Shown one piece after another: positions 33,362 through 43,313 of a stretch of 64,000 bases of DNA. The notes under the pieces were generated by a model that saw nothing but the letters and a program-made list of their open reading frames with translations, ran no database searches and had not been told where the DNA came from. The DNA lies in assembly GCA_944319875.1 (NCBI GenBank), contig CALUFR010000101.1:1-64000 (forward strand), written 5' to 3'. The DNA comes from an uncultured Bacteroides sp. (lineage in GTDB: Bacteria > Bacteroidota > Bacteroidia > Bacteroidales > Bacteroidaceae). A program made the position numbers and the translations under genes. Position 1 is the first letter of the stretch. Every line of letters starts with the position of its first letter.

Positions 33362-35779
33362 CTACATTTCCCAACTTTCGCCTGCCTTCAGGCTGACGCG
33401 TTTTTTTTGTCCGTTGAAGCAGAGCTGCGTCTTTCCGCCTGTGCGTGCAGTAACACGCAGGCCGACCACCTTGCCGTCCTTCCACGTCATGTCCACCACA
33501 AAGCCGCCACGGGCGCAGATGCCCTCCACGCGGCCGTCCTTCCATTGTTCGGGCAGAGCGGGCAGCAGGCTGATGGAGTTCTCCGTGGACTGCATCAGCA
33601 TTTCGATGACACCGGCGCAACCGCCAAAGTTCCCGTCAATCTGAAAAGGTGAATGAGCGTCCAGCAGATTGGGATAGGTACCGCCGCCGCGCCGAGCATC
33701 CTTGCCCTTGTAACCGTCAGGCGTCACCAGACGGAGCAGGCGGCGATAAATATGGTAGGCGTTCTTGCCGTCATGCAGGCGGGCATAGAGATTGACACGC
33801 CAGCCTGTGCTCCATCCCGTCGTGTTGTCTCCCTTGATTTCCAGCGTACGCGCGCAGGCCTTGGCCAGGTCGGGCGTAGCCGCTACGGACAGGTGATGAC
33901 CCGGGTAGAGACCAAACAGATGTGACTGGTGGCGGTGTTGCGGATCCTCGTCCTTCCAGTCGTGATACCATTCCTGCAGGTTGCCATCGGCTCCTACGCG
34001 ATAGGGAAGCAGCCGGGGCAGCGTCTTTTCCACCCGTTTCCGGAAATCCTTATCCAGATTCAGTTCCTTGGCGGCCTTAGCGGCGTCTGTCAGACATTCG
34101 CGCGTCATGGCCATGTCGGACGTACATCCGTAGGAAGTGGCTCCTACATAGCCGTCAGGCGTCACAAACTTATTTTCGGGCGAAGTGCCGGGCGAAGTCA
34201 TCAGCCAGCCGTTCTTCTCTACAAGCCAGTTCAGGCAGAACTCCGCCGCTCCCTTCAGAACGGGGTAATACTGTCTGAGGAATTCCTTGTCGCGCGTAAA
34301 CAGGTAGCGCTCCCAAATGTGAGTGGACAACCACGCGCCGCCCATCGTCCAGCAGGCCCACGAGGGATCGCCCACGTTCAGTCCCACAGGGCAAGTCATA
34401 GCCCAGATGTCCGTATTCTGCCCCAGACACCAGCCCTTGTCTACGCCATAATAAGCCTTGGCAGACGCTGCGCCCGTGCGGCTCAGATTGGCGATGAAGT
34501 CCATCAGCGGACGATGCATTTCGCTCAGATTGGCTGTCTCGGCCGCCCAATAATTCTCCTCCAGATTGATATTTGTAGTGTAGTTGCAGCTCCAAGGCGG
34601 AAGCAAGTGTTCGTTCCACAAGCCCTGCAGGTTGGCGGGCACTCCCGGCGTGCGCGAACTGGAGATGAGCAGATAGCGGCCGAACTGGAAATAGAGTGCC
34701 TCCAGCGCGGGATTGGTCTGTGCCTTGTCTGTGTAGAGTTTCAGTTGCTCGTCGGTGGGCAGAGCCGCAATTTCAGGTGCCGTATGTCCCAGGTCCAATT
34801 TCACGCGGTCGAAATAATGCTTGTAGTCGGCCACATGCGTTTTCCGCAACTCCTCATAAGTCTTGGCTGCCGCATGCTCCATACGCTGCTCCACCAGCCT
34901 CTGATAGTCGCGCCCCTCGCGGGCGGGATCCTTATCGAAACCGTTGAAACTCGTCACGTTGGCCACCAGCACCAATGCCTCGCGCGCACCCTCAATCTTC
35001 AGCTCGCCCGAGGGGAAACTCTTCACGCTGCCTCCCTGCGTCAGCACCCTGACCAGCGTACGGAAGCGTGTCCCTCGCTCGGGATCATACAAGTGTTTCT
35101 CCTTGACGCCGTCGAAGTAGGACGGATAGGAATGATAGGCCGCATATCCCTCGGCCGAGATTTCATTGCCGGCAGCCGTCGTGGCATGAGGCAGTTGCGA
35201 AGTAAACGATATCAAGGCTCTGACTCCCATTTCACCCGCTGCTGTCAGACGCATCACAATCACCGAGTCGGGCGCCGAGGCAAAGTAGTCGCACGCCTGC
35301 TTTTTACCACCGCGAAGGTACTCCGTCCGTGCGGTGGCGTCGCTGATGTCCAGCGAACGACGATAAGCGGTTATCTCAGCCGGCTCGTCCAGATAGGTCA
35401 CGGTCAGTTGCCCCAAGGGCTGATAGTTTTCGCTATAGTGCCCTTGCACCCTGCGCTGTTCGCGGTCGGCTCCGCGGTAGTCTTCATTGTCCAGCAACTC
35501 ACGGATAACGGGAATGGCCTGATGAGCGTCGGGGGTAGTCACCTTGCGGTCGGGTTCGCCTGTCCAGAGTGTCAGGTCGTTCAGCGAAAGCACATCGCGC
35601 TGCGTACCTCCGTAAATAGTGGCTCCCATTGTCCCGTTGCCTATCACCAACGCCTCTTCGAAGTATTCCGCCGGCCGGTTGTAGTGTAATACCAAATGAT
35701 TCTCCTGCGCATCTGCATACAGGCATCCGCACGACAACATCAGTGTCAGTACGGTTTTTCTCAAAAATATATTTTTCAT
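33362..35779 (-). CDS. GH95 family alpha-L-fucosidase/galactosidase
   Basis: An 805-residue exported enzyme with a signal peptide (about 1-25). The GH95 core shows the family-typical blocks NLQGLWNEHLLPPWSCNY, NLEENYWAAETANLSE and SPGTSPENKF. Members remove terminal alpha-1,2-L-fucose or, in some Bacteroides enzymes, alpha-L-galactose. Length fits the family. It precedes the GH28 gene by 23 bases. A pectin or xyloglucan side-chain substrate is plausible, but the specificity cannot be read from the sequence. No SusC/SusD pair lies nearby. Confidence 0.93.
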   Translation of the reverse strand: MKNIFLRKTVLTLMLSCGCLYADAQENHLVLHYNRPAEYFEEALVIGNGTMGATIYGGTQRDVLSLNDLTLWTGEPDRKVTTPDAHQAIPVIRELLDNEDYRGADREQRRVQGHYSENYQPLGQLTVTYLDEPAEITAYRRSLDISDATARTEYLRGGKKQACDYFASAPDSVIVMRLTAAGEMGVRALISFTSQLPHATTAAGNEISAEGYAAYHSYPSYFDGVKEKHLYDPERGTRFRTLVRVLTQGGSVKSFPSGELKIEGAREALVLVANVTSFNGFDKDPAREGRDYQRLVEQRMEHAAAKTYEELRKTHVADYKHYFDRVKLDLGHTAPEIAALPTDEQLKLYTDKAQTNPALEALYFQFGRYLLISSSRTPGVPANLQGLWNEHLLPPWSCNYTTNINLEENYWAAETANLSEMHRPLMDFIANLSRTGAASAKAYYGVDKGWCLGQNTDIWAMTCPVGLNVGDPSWACWTMGGAWLSTHIWERYLFTRDKEFLRQYYPVLKGAAEFCLNWLVEKNGWLMTSPGTSPENKFVTPDGYVGATSYGCTSDMAMTRECLTDAAKAAKELNLDKDFRKRVEKTLPRLLPYRVGADGNLQEWYHDWKDEDPQHRHQSHLFGLYPGHHLSVAATPDLAKACARTLEIKGDNTTGWSTGWRVNLYARLHDGKNAYHIYRRLLRLVTPDGYKGKDARRGGGTYPNLLDAHSPFQIDGNFGGCAGVIEMLMQSTENSISLLPALPEQWKDGRVEGICARGGFVVDMTWKDGKVVGLRVTARTGGKTQLCFNGQKKRVSLKAGESWEM

Positions 35780-35810
35780 CGTCTATTTAAACTTTCAGTT
35801 TATTTCTGTA

Positions 35811-36434
35811 TCAGTAGAAAAACAACGCTCCTTCCACCCTGTCCCAGCGACGGGCCCGAAGATCCTTCTCGGAGAGAAGAAAGTAATACATGCCACAGTC
35901 ATAGAAGCGCAGTCCCCAGCGGTCATCTTCATCTATCTGAAGCAACGTCAGGCAGCCCGGATGCTCCCACTCCACTTCCTCCTGATAAGGAAGCCCCAGC
36001 AGGCGGTGCCCATCTCCCCTGGCCTCTCCCGCCACGCCGAAGTCCATTGCCTCGGCAGGGCGGAACACACTCTCGCCCGTGTCCTCCCAACGCAGGTCAT
36101 AAGGTTCCAGTCCCTCCTCCCGCTCGTCATAAATCACCACAGGCGGTACATGATAGTCCAACGGCGATTCGTGTTCTCCCAGAAAATAGTCCAAGGGAGC
36201 GAAGAAGTAGAGCATCCCCGCATGGGGAAGCAGGTCCTCCCCGTCCAGCGGCGCCAAGTCCGCGCAACGTATCTGGCAGACAAACGTCAGCGGCTCCTCA
36301 TAATGTCCGCCCTCACCGTCGTCTACGGTCACGCAGGGATAAGGCACGTCTTTCGGCAAGTCGGGCGCACCCCACCAATGACTCCTGCCTGTCAAGTCAC
36401 GCTGTGTTTCAACGGTTGTAATCGAAATGGCCAT
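35811..36434 (-). CDS. DUF1963 (YwqG-like) protein
   Basis: A 207-residue cytoplasmic protein. The sequence fits DUF1963: HWWGAPDLPKDVPYP at the start, LTFVCQIRCADL, LPHAGMLYFF, and a closing GCLTLLQIDED. The family has no proven function. Start at ATG 36434 (MAISITTV); the frame extends to 36470 but lies over a -7-like element (TACTTTTG on the minus strand, 36465-36458). It is 31 bases before the GH95 gene and may be co-transcribed. Confidence 0.75.
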   Translation of the reverse strand: MAISITTVETQRDLTGRSHWWGAPDLPKDVPYPCVTVDDGEGGHYEEPLTFVCQIRCADLAPLDGEDLLPHAGMLYFFAPLDYFLGEHESPLDYHVPPVVIYDEREEGLEPYDLRWEDTGESVFRPAEAMDFGVAGEARGDGHRLLGLPYQEEVEWEHPGCLTLLQIDEDDRWGLRFYDCGMYYFLLSEKDLRARRWDRVEGALFFY

Positions 36435-36594
36435 ATTATTAAACTGATTTTTATATACAAAAGTAATCAAATTTGTCGATATTCCGCACGAATTGGAGAG
36501 ATTACCAAGATGTTCAAATCATTGGGAAAGTAAAGGCGCATCCTGTCTCCCGTGTTTGGTTTATAAGGCGGAGTCCGCGGACAAGCCCCGAGGC

Positions 36595-38718
36595 TCAGTC
36601 GGGATTTGTCCGACGGTATCCGCGAACAATTTCCAGGATTTCGTCGCCATACTTCTCCACGGTTTTCTTTCCCAGGTAAGGGATGGTGAGGAGGACATCG
36701 AGGGTATCGGGTAGCAGATTGGTGATGCCCAGCAAGGCCTTCTGCTGAAGGACGGTATAGGCAGGCAAGCCCAATGCGGCCGCTTTCGATGCACGCCAGG
36801 CGCGCAGGGTCTCGAAGAGTGCGGGATGAAGGACATCTTGTGGCACCTCCGCTTTCTTTTCTTTCGGCGCTTTCTTTCTCGATGCTTTCGGCGCCTCGGA
36901 AAGTTCGATGACCAGACGGTTCTTGCATTTCAGGTAGCCGGCCACCACGAAATCGTGCGCCTCCGTCCAGGCCAGCAGACCTTCCTTCAGGCGCAGTTCC
37001 CTGAACAGTTCGGCGGAGGCTTCGTCAAGACGTTTCTTCACGACCTTGTTGTCTGTGGTCACGGGATTTTCTTCGAGCAGAGACAGCAGGGCGGCCACAG
37101 GCTTGCGCAGGTAAGCCGAAGCGGCATGGAAGCGCTGTTGCAGGTAAGCGTCGCGGGTATAGTCGGCACTGGCGGCCATAATTCGCCCGCATTGAGCCAC
37201 AAATTTGTTCCCCACCTCCACAAGTTCTTTCACCGGGCCTTCGGCCTGGGTTTTCAGTGAACTGAGAAACTGGGGATAGAGGCGATAGAGATATTCATCC
37301 ACCAGACGAAGATAGGCGTGGAAAAGCCGGGACAGGCGGGCGAAGCTGAAGAGACTCGTTACCTGATCTTCAAAATATGCCCGTTGAAGGGCGGCCATGC
37401 GACCGGCGTCGGGTATCTGCTCCGGAATGCGACCGACGAAATCGGTGACAATGCGGTCGGAGATAATGGACGAGGCCGGGACGGGCGCGCTCAGCACCAA
37501 TCCCTCCAGGCTGCGACAACGGCTCAGAGCTACGTATGCCTGTCCGGGCGCAAAGGCCTCGCGGACATCGATGATGGCTTTGTCAAACGTCAGTCCCTGG
37601 CTCTTGTGGATGGTGATGGCCCAGGCCAGTCGCAGGGGATATTGCCGGAAGGTACCAAGGACAGTCTCCGTGATTTCTTTGGTTTCGGGGTCGAGGGAGT
37701 ATTTGCAGTTGGCCCACTCTTCACGCTCAACGGCTATCTGCTGCCCGTCTTCAGTCTCCACTTCCACGAAGCCGGTGGCGGAAAGCGACGTGACGCGCCC
37801 CAACATGCCGTTGTAGTAACGGTGCTGCCCCGAAATGTCATTCTTGACAAACATGACTTGAGCACCCGCCTTCAACACCAGTTCTTCCTCCGTGGGATAC
37901 ATGTAGACAGGAAAGTCCCCCTCGCTCTCGGCACGGAAAACACAGGCCTCGCCTGCCAACTGTTCCAAGCGGGCGGCGTTCAGGTCATTGGCTTTTTGGT
38001 TGTGGGTCGTGAGATAGATGTAACCGCGAGGCTGCTCGGCGGCAAAGTCGGGCAGGCAGCGGCGGTTCAGGCGGCGGAGCACCGAGTCGTCCACACGATT
38101 GTCGCGGACACAGTTCAGCAGATCCAGAAACTCGGCATTGCTCTGCCTATAGACTTTGGTCAGCTCCACCGTCACGTAACCGGCCTGCTGCAACGCATGG
38201 CTGCCGAAGAAATAAAAATGGTCGTAGTAGGGCGACAGCAATTGCTGGTCCTGCTCCTTGACAACGGGCGAAAGCTGTTGCAAATCGCCGATCATAAGCA
38301 GCTGGACACCGCCGAAAGGCTTGTGGCGGTCGCGATACCTGCGCAGGACATCGTCCACGGCATCAAGCAGGTCGGCACGCACCATACTGATTTCGTCCAT
38401 CACCAGCAGGTCAATGCTTCGCAGAATATTCACCTTCTCCTTGCCGAAGCGATACTGATACTTGGCTTCGCCGCCGAAATGGGATTCGGGCACGAAAGGA
38501 GCGAAAGGCAACTGGAAGAAGGAATGAATGGTGACACCGCCCGCATTCATAGCTGCCACGCCCGTAGGCGCCAGCACGACCATGCGCTTGGTGGAGCGTT
38601 CACGAAGGCTTCGCAGAAAGGTCGTCTTTCCGCTGCCTGCCTTTCCGGTGAGGAAAACGTTCACGCCGGTGTATTCCACCAGTTGCCATGCCAGCTCCAG
38701 TTCGGGATTGGATTCCAT
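36595..38718 (-). CDS. Pif1/RecD-like helicase with C-terminal HRDC domain
   Basis: A 707-residue superfamily 1 helicase. Walker A is GKAGSGKTT at 25-33 and Walker B VMDEIS around 107-111. A UvrD-like motif (WAITIHKSQGLTFD) and YVALSRCRSLEGL follow, as in Pif1 proteins. The last ~75 residues resemble an HRDC domain (HPALFETLRAWRASKAAALG onward) that binds DNA. It probably unwinds DNA 5' to 3' at forks or G-quadruplexes. Stand-alone gene, 111 bases after dsbD's stop. Typical core gene of Bacteroidetes. Confidence 0.88.
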   Translation of the reverse strand: MESNPELELAWQLVEYTGVNVFLTGKAGSGKTTFLRSLRERSTKRMVVLAPTGVAAMNAGGVTIHSFFQLPFAPFVPESHFGGEAKYQYRFGKEKVNILRSIDLLVMDEISMVRADLLDAVDDVLRRYRDRHKPFGGVQLLMIGDLQQLSPVVKEQDQQLLSPYYDHFYFFGSHALQQAGYVTVELTKVYRQSNAEFLDLLNCVRDNRVDDSVLRRLNRRCLPDFAAEQPRGYIYLTTHNQKANDLNAARLEQLAGEACVFRAESEGDFPVYMYPTEEELVLKAGAQVMFVKNDISGQHRYYNGMLGRVTSLSATGFVEVETEDGQQIAVEREEWANCKYSLDPETKEITETVLGTFRQYPLRLAWAITIHKSQGLTFDKAIIDVREAFAPGQAYVALSRCRSLEGLVLSAPVPASSIISDRIVTDFVGRIPEQIPDAGRMAALQRAYFEDQVTSLFSFARLSRLFHAYLRLVDEYLYRLYPQFLSSLKTQAEGPVKELVEVGNKFVAQCGRIMAASADYTRDAYLQQRFHAASAYLRKPVAALLSLLEENPVTTDNKVVKKRLDEASAELFRELRLKEGLLAWTEAHDFVVAGYLKCKNRLVIELSEAPKASRKKAPKEKKAEVPQDVLHPALFETLRAWRASKAAALGLPAYTVLQQKALLGITNLLPDTLDVLLTIPYLGKKTVEKYGDEILEIVRGYRRTNPD

Positions 38719-38829
38719 AACGTATTACTAATTTATCGTTTCGTGTACTTTTTCTTCTTGTCCGATTATGTACTTTTCTTTTGCCTTGATGCGAAAGAAA
38801 AAGTACAACTAATACAACTAAATTTTCAT

Positions 38830-40842
38830 TCACCTATTATTATAATTCTCCAGTCCTGTCTGCAAGAAGTCGACGTACTTGTCGATGTCCTCGTCGTAGG
38901 AATAGGACTTGTTGAGCGGCTTGCCCTCGTTGTCTATCAGCACATAGAAAGGCTGGGCGTTGGCGCCGAACTTGACGCGCTGCAAGTAGCTCCACTTGTC
39001 ACCCACGGTGCGGAGGGTGCGCTCCTTGCCGTTCTCCGTCACCTTGACCGGTTCGGGCAGGCGGGTCTTGTTGTCCACGTAGAGGGTGATGAGCACGTAG
39101 TCGTTGTTGATGAGGTCGCTCACCTTGGAGTCTGTCCAGACGGCCAGCTCCATCTTGCGGCAGTTGACGCAGCCGTAGCCGGTGAAGTCCAGCATCACGG
39201 GCTTGCCGTGCTCGCGGGCATACTTCATGCCGGCATCATAGTCGTCGAACTTAGCGTGTACCTCGTTGTCATACAGATTGAAATCCTGGGTCTGCATGGG
39301 CGGAGCGAAGGCACTGACCGCCTTCAGCGGAGCGCCCCACAGGCCGGGCACCATGTAGACGGCAAAAGCCAGTGAGGCCAGCGCCAGGAAGAAGCGGGGT
39401 ACGCTGACTTTGGTGTTATCATCATCGTGGGGAAATTTGATTTTGCCCAAGAGATAGAAGCCCAACAGGGCGAAAAGCACAATCCACAAGGCAAGGAAAG
39501 TCTCGCGGTCGAGGATGCGCCAGCCGTATGCCAGGTCGGCCACGGAAAGGAACTTCAGCGCAAAGGCCAGTTCGAGGAAACCCAGCGTCACCTTGACAAC
39601 GTTCATCCAGCCGCCCGACTTGGGCATGGACTTCAGCCACGAGGGGAAGAGGGCAAAGAGTGTGAAAGGCAAAGCCAAGGCAATGGCAAAGCCAAGCATA
39701 CCAAGAGCCGGACCTACGATGCTGCCCGTGGTAGATACTTCCACCAACAGGAAACCGATAATGGGACCCGTACACGAGAAGCTGACCAACGAAAGCGTGA
39801 AGGCCATCAGGAAAATGCTGATAAGTCCCGTGGTCCGCTCGGCCTTGCTGTCCACCGCATTGCTCCACTTAGCGGGCAGCGTAATCTCGAAGGCTCCGAA
39901 GAAGGAAGCCGCGAACACCACCAGCAGCAGGCAGAAGAAGATGTTGAACACGGCGTTGGTGGAAAGGGCGTTCAGCGCGCTGGCGCCAAAGATGGCCGTG
40001 ATGACCAGTCCCAGCGTGACGTAGATGACCACGATGGAGGCGCCATACGTCCAGGCGTCACGAATGCCTTTCTTCTTGTCTTTGCTCCGTTTCAAGAAGA
40101 AGCTCACGGTCATGGGGATGATGGGCCACACGCACGGTGTGAACAATGCCAACAGACCTCCGATGAAGCCCATGCCGAAAACATAGAGCCAAGACAGGTC
40201 GCGCTGCGACACGGTCTCGCCAAAGGCGTTCAGCTCGTCGATGACGGGACTCCACAAGTCGTTGTCGGCCACCACTACGGACGTAGGCCCGTCGGCACCG
40301 CCGATGATGCCGGCGGAAGGTGTCACGTCGGTTTGCGCCTCAGACGGAGTGTCCGGCCGTACCTCTGACGGCAAAGCGGCAGGAGCTCCCTCGGCCTTGC
40401 CGGAGAAGCTGAACTCCACCTGTGTAGGCGGCAGGCAGTTCTCGTCGTTGCAGGCGCCATACTCCAGATAGCCCGTTATCTCATAGGCTCCACCCGTGAG
40501 CCGCAGTTTTTGCACAAACTGAGCCGTGTGTTCAAAGTAACGCACGTCCATCTCGAAGAGCTTGTCGAACGAGGCCACTTCCTTGCCCACGGGCCGGAGC
40601 TTGCCCGACAGCTCGGCACCCGTCAGCTTATCGGTGTTGAACGTAGCCGAAATGGGGCCTCCGTCGCCCAAGTCGGTGGAATAGACGTGCCACCCCGGCT
40701 CTATGGAACCGGTGAACACGATTTCCACCTCGATGGCGGATATATTTTTCAACTCGGTCTTGAACTTCACCGGTTCCTGTATCTGGGCATACGCGGCTAA
40801 GGTCAAGAAAGAAACAATCAGCGGAAACAATATTTTTTTCAT
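38830..40842 (-). CDS. dsbD: DsbD-family thiol:disulfide interchange protein
   Basis: A 670-residue inner-membrane protein. Signal peptide and an N-terminal DsbD-alpha-like domain with the pair in ACNDENC; about eight membrane segments carrying the electron-relay cysteines in FTPCVWP and SFSCTGP; and a C-terminal periplasmic thioredoxin domain with C558-VN-C561. It moves electrons from cytoplasmic thioredoxin to periplasmic disulfides, probably serving the thioredoxin lipoproteins. I start at ATG 40842 (MKKILF, a good signal peptide). It follows the Dabb gene by 26 bases, so the two may share a transcript. Confidence 0.93.
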   Translation of the reverse strand: MKKILFPLIVSFLTLAAYAQIQEPVKFKTELKNISAIEVEIVFTGSIEPGWHVYSTDLGDGGPISATFNTDKLTGAELSGKLRPVGKEVASFDKLFEMDVRYFEHTAQFVQKLRLTGGAYEITGYLEYGACNDENCLPPTQVEFSFSGKAEGAPAALPSEVRPDTPSEAQTDVTPSAGIIGGADGPTSVVVADNDLWSPVIDELNAFGETVSQRDLSWLYVFGMGFIGGLLALFTPCVWPIIPMTVSFFLKRSKDKKKGIRDAWTYGASIVVIYVTLGLVITAIFGASALNALSTNAVFNIFFCLLLVVFAASFFGAFEITLPAKWSNAVDSKAERTTGLISIFLMAFTLSLVSFSCTGPIIGFLLVEVSTTGSIVGPALGMLGFAIALALPFTLFALFPSWLKSMPKSGGWMNVVKVTLGFLELAFALKFLSVADLAYGWRILDRETFLALWIVLFALLGFYLLGKIKFPHDDDNTKVSVPRFFLALASLAFAVYMVPGLWGAPLKAVSAFAPPMQTQDFNLYDNEVHAKFDDYDAGMKYAREHGKPVMLDFTGYGCVNCRKMELAVWTDSKVSDLINNDYVLITLYVDNKTRLPEPVKVTENGKERTLRTVGDKWSYLQRVKFGANAQPFYVLIDNEGKPLNKSYSYDEDIDKYVDFLQTGLENYNNR

Positions 40843-40868
40843 CTGCAAAATGTTTTTCGGGGTTTCAA

Positions 40869-41168
40869 TCACAATTCATAGTCAACGCAGGCACGGCTTT
40901 CCCGGACCTCGGCCAACAACTTGCCGGCGGCCACGTGATCGGGATGCGTGGCATAACGCTTCACGTCGTCAAGCGTGTCGAACTCACTGTAGAGGGCGAT
41001 GCTCCAAGTCTCGCCCGGATTGATGTTCAGCCCCACTTCAATCTTGCGGATAAAAGGGATTTTGGCGGGAAGTGCCTCGATGGCATCCTTAAAAGCATGC
41101 ATGGCCGCCAGTCTGGCATCGGCCGAAGCGTCGTCTTTCAACTTGAACAAAACAATGTGTTTCACCAT
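40869..41168 (-). CDS. Dabb (stress-responsive A/B barrel) domain protein
   Basis: A 99-residue protein that starts MVKHIVLFKLKDD and contains the dimeric alpha+beta barrel pattern with TWSIALYSEFD and YATHPDH. Dabb proteins are small dimers, some acting as cyclases or heme-handling enzymes, mostly of unknown role. It precedes dsbD on the same strand by 26 bases and diverges from udk. Length is normal for the family. Confidence 0.88.
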   Translation of the reverse strand: MVKHIVLFKLKDDASADARLAAMHAFKDAIEALPAKIPFIRKIEVGLNINPGETWSIALYSEFDTLDDVKRYATHPDHVAAGKLLAEVRESRACVDYEL

Positions 41169-41171
41169 AAC

Positions 41172-41202
41172 TTTGTTATTTTAATGATTTATCTTATATT
41201 TG
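41172..41202 (+). promoter_or_regulatory. Promoter of udk
   Basis: TTTG at 41172-41175, a 19-base gap, and TATATTTG at 41195-41202: an excellent Bacteroidetes promoter 70 bases before the udk start. Confidence 0.75.
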
Positions 41203-41271
41203 CATACAAATGTGCAGCCACTATAGCGGATGCAAAAATACTTGATTTGTTTCAGAAATACATTTAAACGG

Positions 41272-41889
41272 ATGTTAATAATCGGAATAGCCGGCGGTAC
41301 GGGCTCGGGAAAGACCACCGTCGTAAAGAAAATCATTGAAAGCCTGCCTGCAGGTGAAGTCGTATTGTTGCCTCAAGACTCCTACTACAAGGACAGCAGC
41401 CACGTGCCGGAGGAGGAAAAGCAGAACATCAACTTCGACCACCCCGACGCCTTCGAATGGAGCCTTTTGTCCAAGCACGTGTCCATGCTGCGCGAAGGAA
41501 AAAGCATCGAACAGCCCACTTACTCCTACCTGACCTGCTCGCGCCTGCCCGAAACCATTCACATCGAGCCTCGCAACGTCATCATCATCGAAGGCATCCT
41601 GGCCCTGTGTGACAAGAAACTGCGCAACATGATGGACCTAAAAGTCTTTGTGGACGCCGATCCCGACGAGCGGCTCATCCGCGTCATCCAGCGTGACGTG
41701 GTGGAGCGCGGACGCACCGCCGAGGCGGTCATGGAACGCTATACCCGCGTGCTGAAGCCCATGCACCAACAGTTCATCGAGCCTTGCAAACGCTATGCCG
41801 ACCTCATCGTGCCCGAAGGCGGAAACAATCAGGTGGCCATCGACATCCTGACCATGTACATCAAGCGACACATCCACGACAATGAATAG
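41272..41889 (+). CDS. udk: Uridine kinase
   Basis: A 205-residue cytoplasmic kinase that phosphorylates uridine and cytidine for pyrimidine salvage. The P-loop GGTGSGKTT is at residues 8-16, followed by LPQDSYY, the DHPDAFEW substrate motif and a lid with RLIRVIQRD. Start at ATG 41272, just before the P-loop strand; the frame also runs upstream to 41230. It overlaps the lytic transglycosylase gene by eight bases, so the two form an operon. Confidence 0.95.
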   Translation: MLIIGIAGGTGSGKTTVVKKIIESLPAGEVVLLPQDSYYKDSSHVPEEEKQNINFDHPDAFEWSLLSKHVSMLREGKSIEQPTYSYLTCSRLPETIHIEPRNVIIIEGILALCDKKLRNMMDLKVFVDADPDERLIRVIQRDVVERGRTAEAVMERYTRVLKPMHQQFIEPCKRYADLIVPEGGNNQVAIDILTMYIKRHIHDNE

Positions 41890-43306
41890 CAAAGGGAAAA
41901 GAAAGAAAAGCCACCGGCTGGCAAGTATCATCGGCATGGCTCTGCTACTCCTGTCGGCCGTCATCGGCTGCCGGGGCAACCGGGCGGACCGCCAGGTGAC
42001 CAACGAAGTACAGGCGCACGACCTGCCACAAATCAAGGACAGCGGCGAGCTGGTGGTGCTCACCCTTTACAGCTCCACGTCCTATTTCATCTACCGCGGA
42101 CAGGACATGGGTTTCCAATACGAACTGAGCGAACAGTTTGCCAAGAGTCTGGGCGTGAAACTGAAGGTGAAGGTAGCCCGCAACGCCCGTGACCTCATCC
42201 GGAAGTTGCAAGCCGGCGAAGGAGACCTGATAGCTTATACCCTACCCGTCACCAAAGAATGGAAGGACAGCCTGCTCTACTGCGGCGAGGATGTCATCAC
42301 CCACCAGGTCATCGTGCAACGCAACGGCAGACGGGAAAAACCGCTGAAGGACGTTACCGAACTCATCGGGAAAGACGTGTACGTGAAACCCGGCAAATAT
42401 CACGAACGGCTGGTCAACCTGGACAAGGAACTGGGCGGCGGCATCCGCATCCATGTGGTCAGAGGCGACAGTGTAAGCGGTGAAGACCTCATCGCGCAAG
42501 TAGCGCACGGGGAAATCCCTTATACCGTGGCAGACAATGACATCGCCCGGCTGAACCGCACCTACTACCCTAACCTGAACATCAGCTTGGCCATCAGCTT
42601 CGACCAGCGTTCGTCGTGGGCCGTCCGCCGGGACTGTCCCGAACTGGCACGCGCCATTGACGAATGGCAACAGGCCAATGCGGCCTCGCCCGAATATACG
42701 GCCAGCATGAAGCGATACTTCGAGATAAGCAAGGCCACACCCCACACGCCCATCCTCTCCCTGCGCGAAGGAAAAATCTCCCATTACGACCATCTGTTCA
42801 AGAAATATGCCAAGGAAATCGGCTGGGACTGGCGCCTGCTGGCCTCACTGGCCTATACGGAATCCAACTTCGACACCACCGCCGTGTCTTGGGCCGGCGC
42901 CCGCGGCCTAATGCAGCTGATGCCGTCCACCGCCCGCGCCATGGGAATGCCCGCCGGTAAGGAACACAATGCCGAAGAAAGCGTAAAAGCCGCCGTGAAA
43001 TACATCGGACAGACAGCCCGAAGCTTCAGATACCTGCCGGAACAGGAGCGTATAAACTTCGTCCTGGCTTCCTACAACTCGGGCATCGGACATGTGCTGG
43101 ACGCAATGGCCCTGGCCGAGAAATACGGAAAGAACAAACACGTCTGGAAAGACAACGTGGAGAAGTTCATCCTGCTGAAAGCCAATGAGGAATATTTTAC
43201 CGACTCCGTCTGCAAGTTTGGCTACTTCCGCGGCACGGAGACCTACAACTTTGTGCGCGACATCACCAGACGGTTTGAACTGTACAAAAAGAAGATAAAG
43301 CCGTGA
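41882..43306 (+). CDS. MltF-like membrane-bound lytic transglycosylase
   Basis: A 474-residue lipoprotein. The signal peptide ends in a lipobox (SAVIGC, C30). Residues ~50-290 form a type 3 solute-binding domain, and ~300-450 an SLT lysozyme-like domain with catalytic E327 (YTESNFD) and GARGLMQLMPSTA. This is the layout of E. coli MltF, which cleaves peptidoglycan glycan strands with formation of an anhydro-sugar. It overlaps udk by eight bases and converges on metH with only seven bases between the stops. Confidence 0.92.
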   Translation: MNSKGKRKKSHRLASIIGMALLLLSAVIGCRGNRADRQVTNEVQAHDLPQIKDSGELVVLTLYSSTSYFIYRGQDMGFQYELSEQFAKSLGVKLKVKVARNARDLIRKLQAGEGDLIAYTLPVTKEWKDSLLYCGEDVITHQVIVQRNGRREKPLKDVTELIGKDVYVKPGKYHERLVNLDKELGGGIRIHVVRGDSVSGEDLIAQVAHGEIPYTVADNDIARLNRTYYPNLNISLAISFDQRSSWAVRRDCPELARAIDEWQQANAASPEYTASMKRYFEISKATPHTPILSLREGKISHYDHLFKKYAKEIGWDWRLLASLAYTESNFDTTAVSWAGARGLMQLMPSTARAMGMPAGKEHNAEESVKAAVKYIGQTARSFRYLPEQERINFVLASYNSGIGHVLDAMALAEKYGKNKHVWKDNVEKFILLKANEEYFTDSVCKFGYFRGTETYNFVRDITRRFELYKKKIKP

Positions 43307-43313
43307 ACTGAAA

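Noticed and set aside
33929..35689. 586-codon plus-strand open frame
   Set aside because: It lies antisense to the GH95 gene, which has full family motifs. Long antisense frames are common in GC-rich genes.
37318..39375. 685-codon plus-strand open frame
   Set aside because: Antisense to the Pif1-like helicase and dsbD genes and running across their gap; no domain and odd composition.
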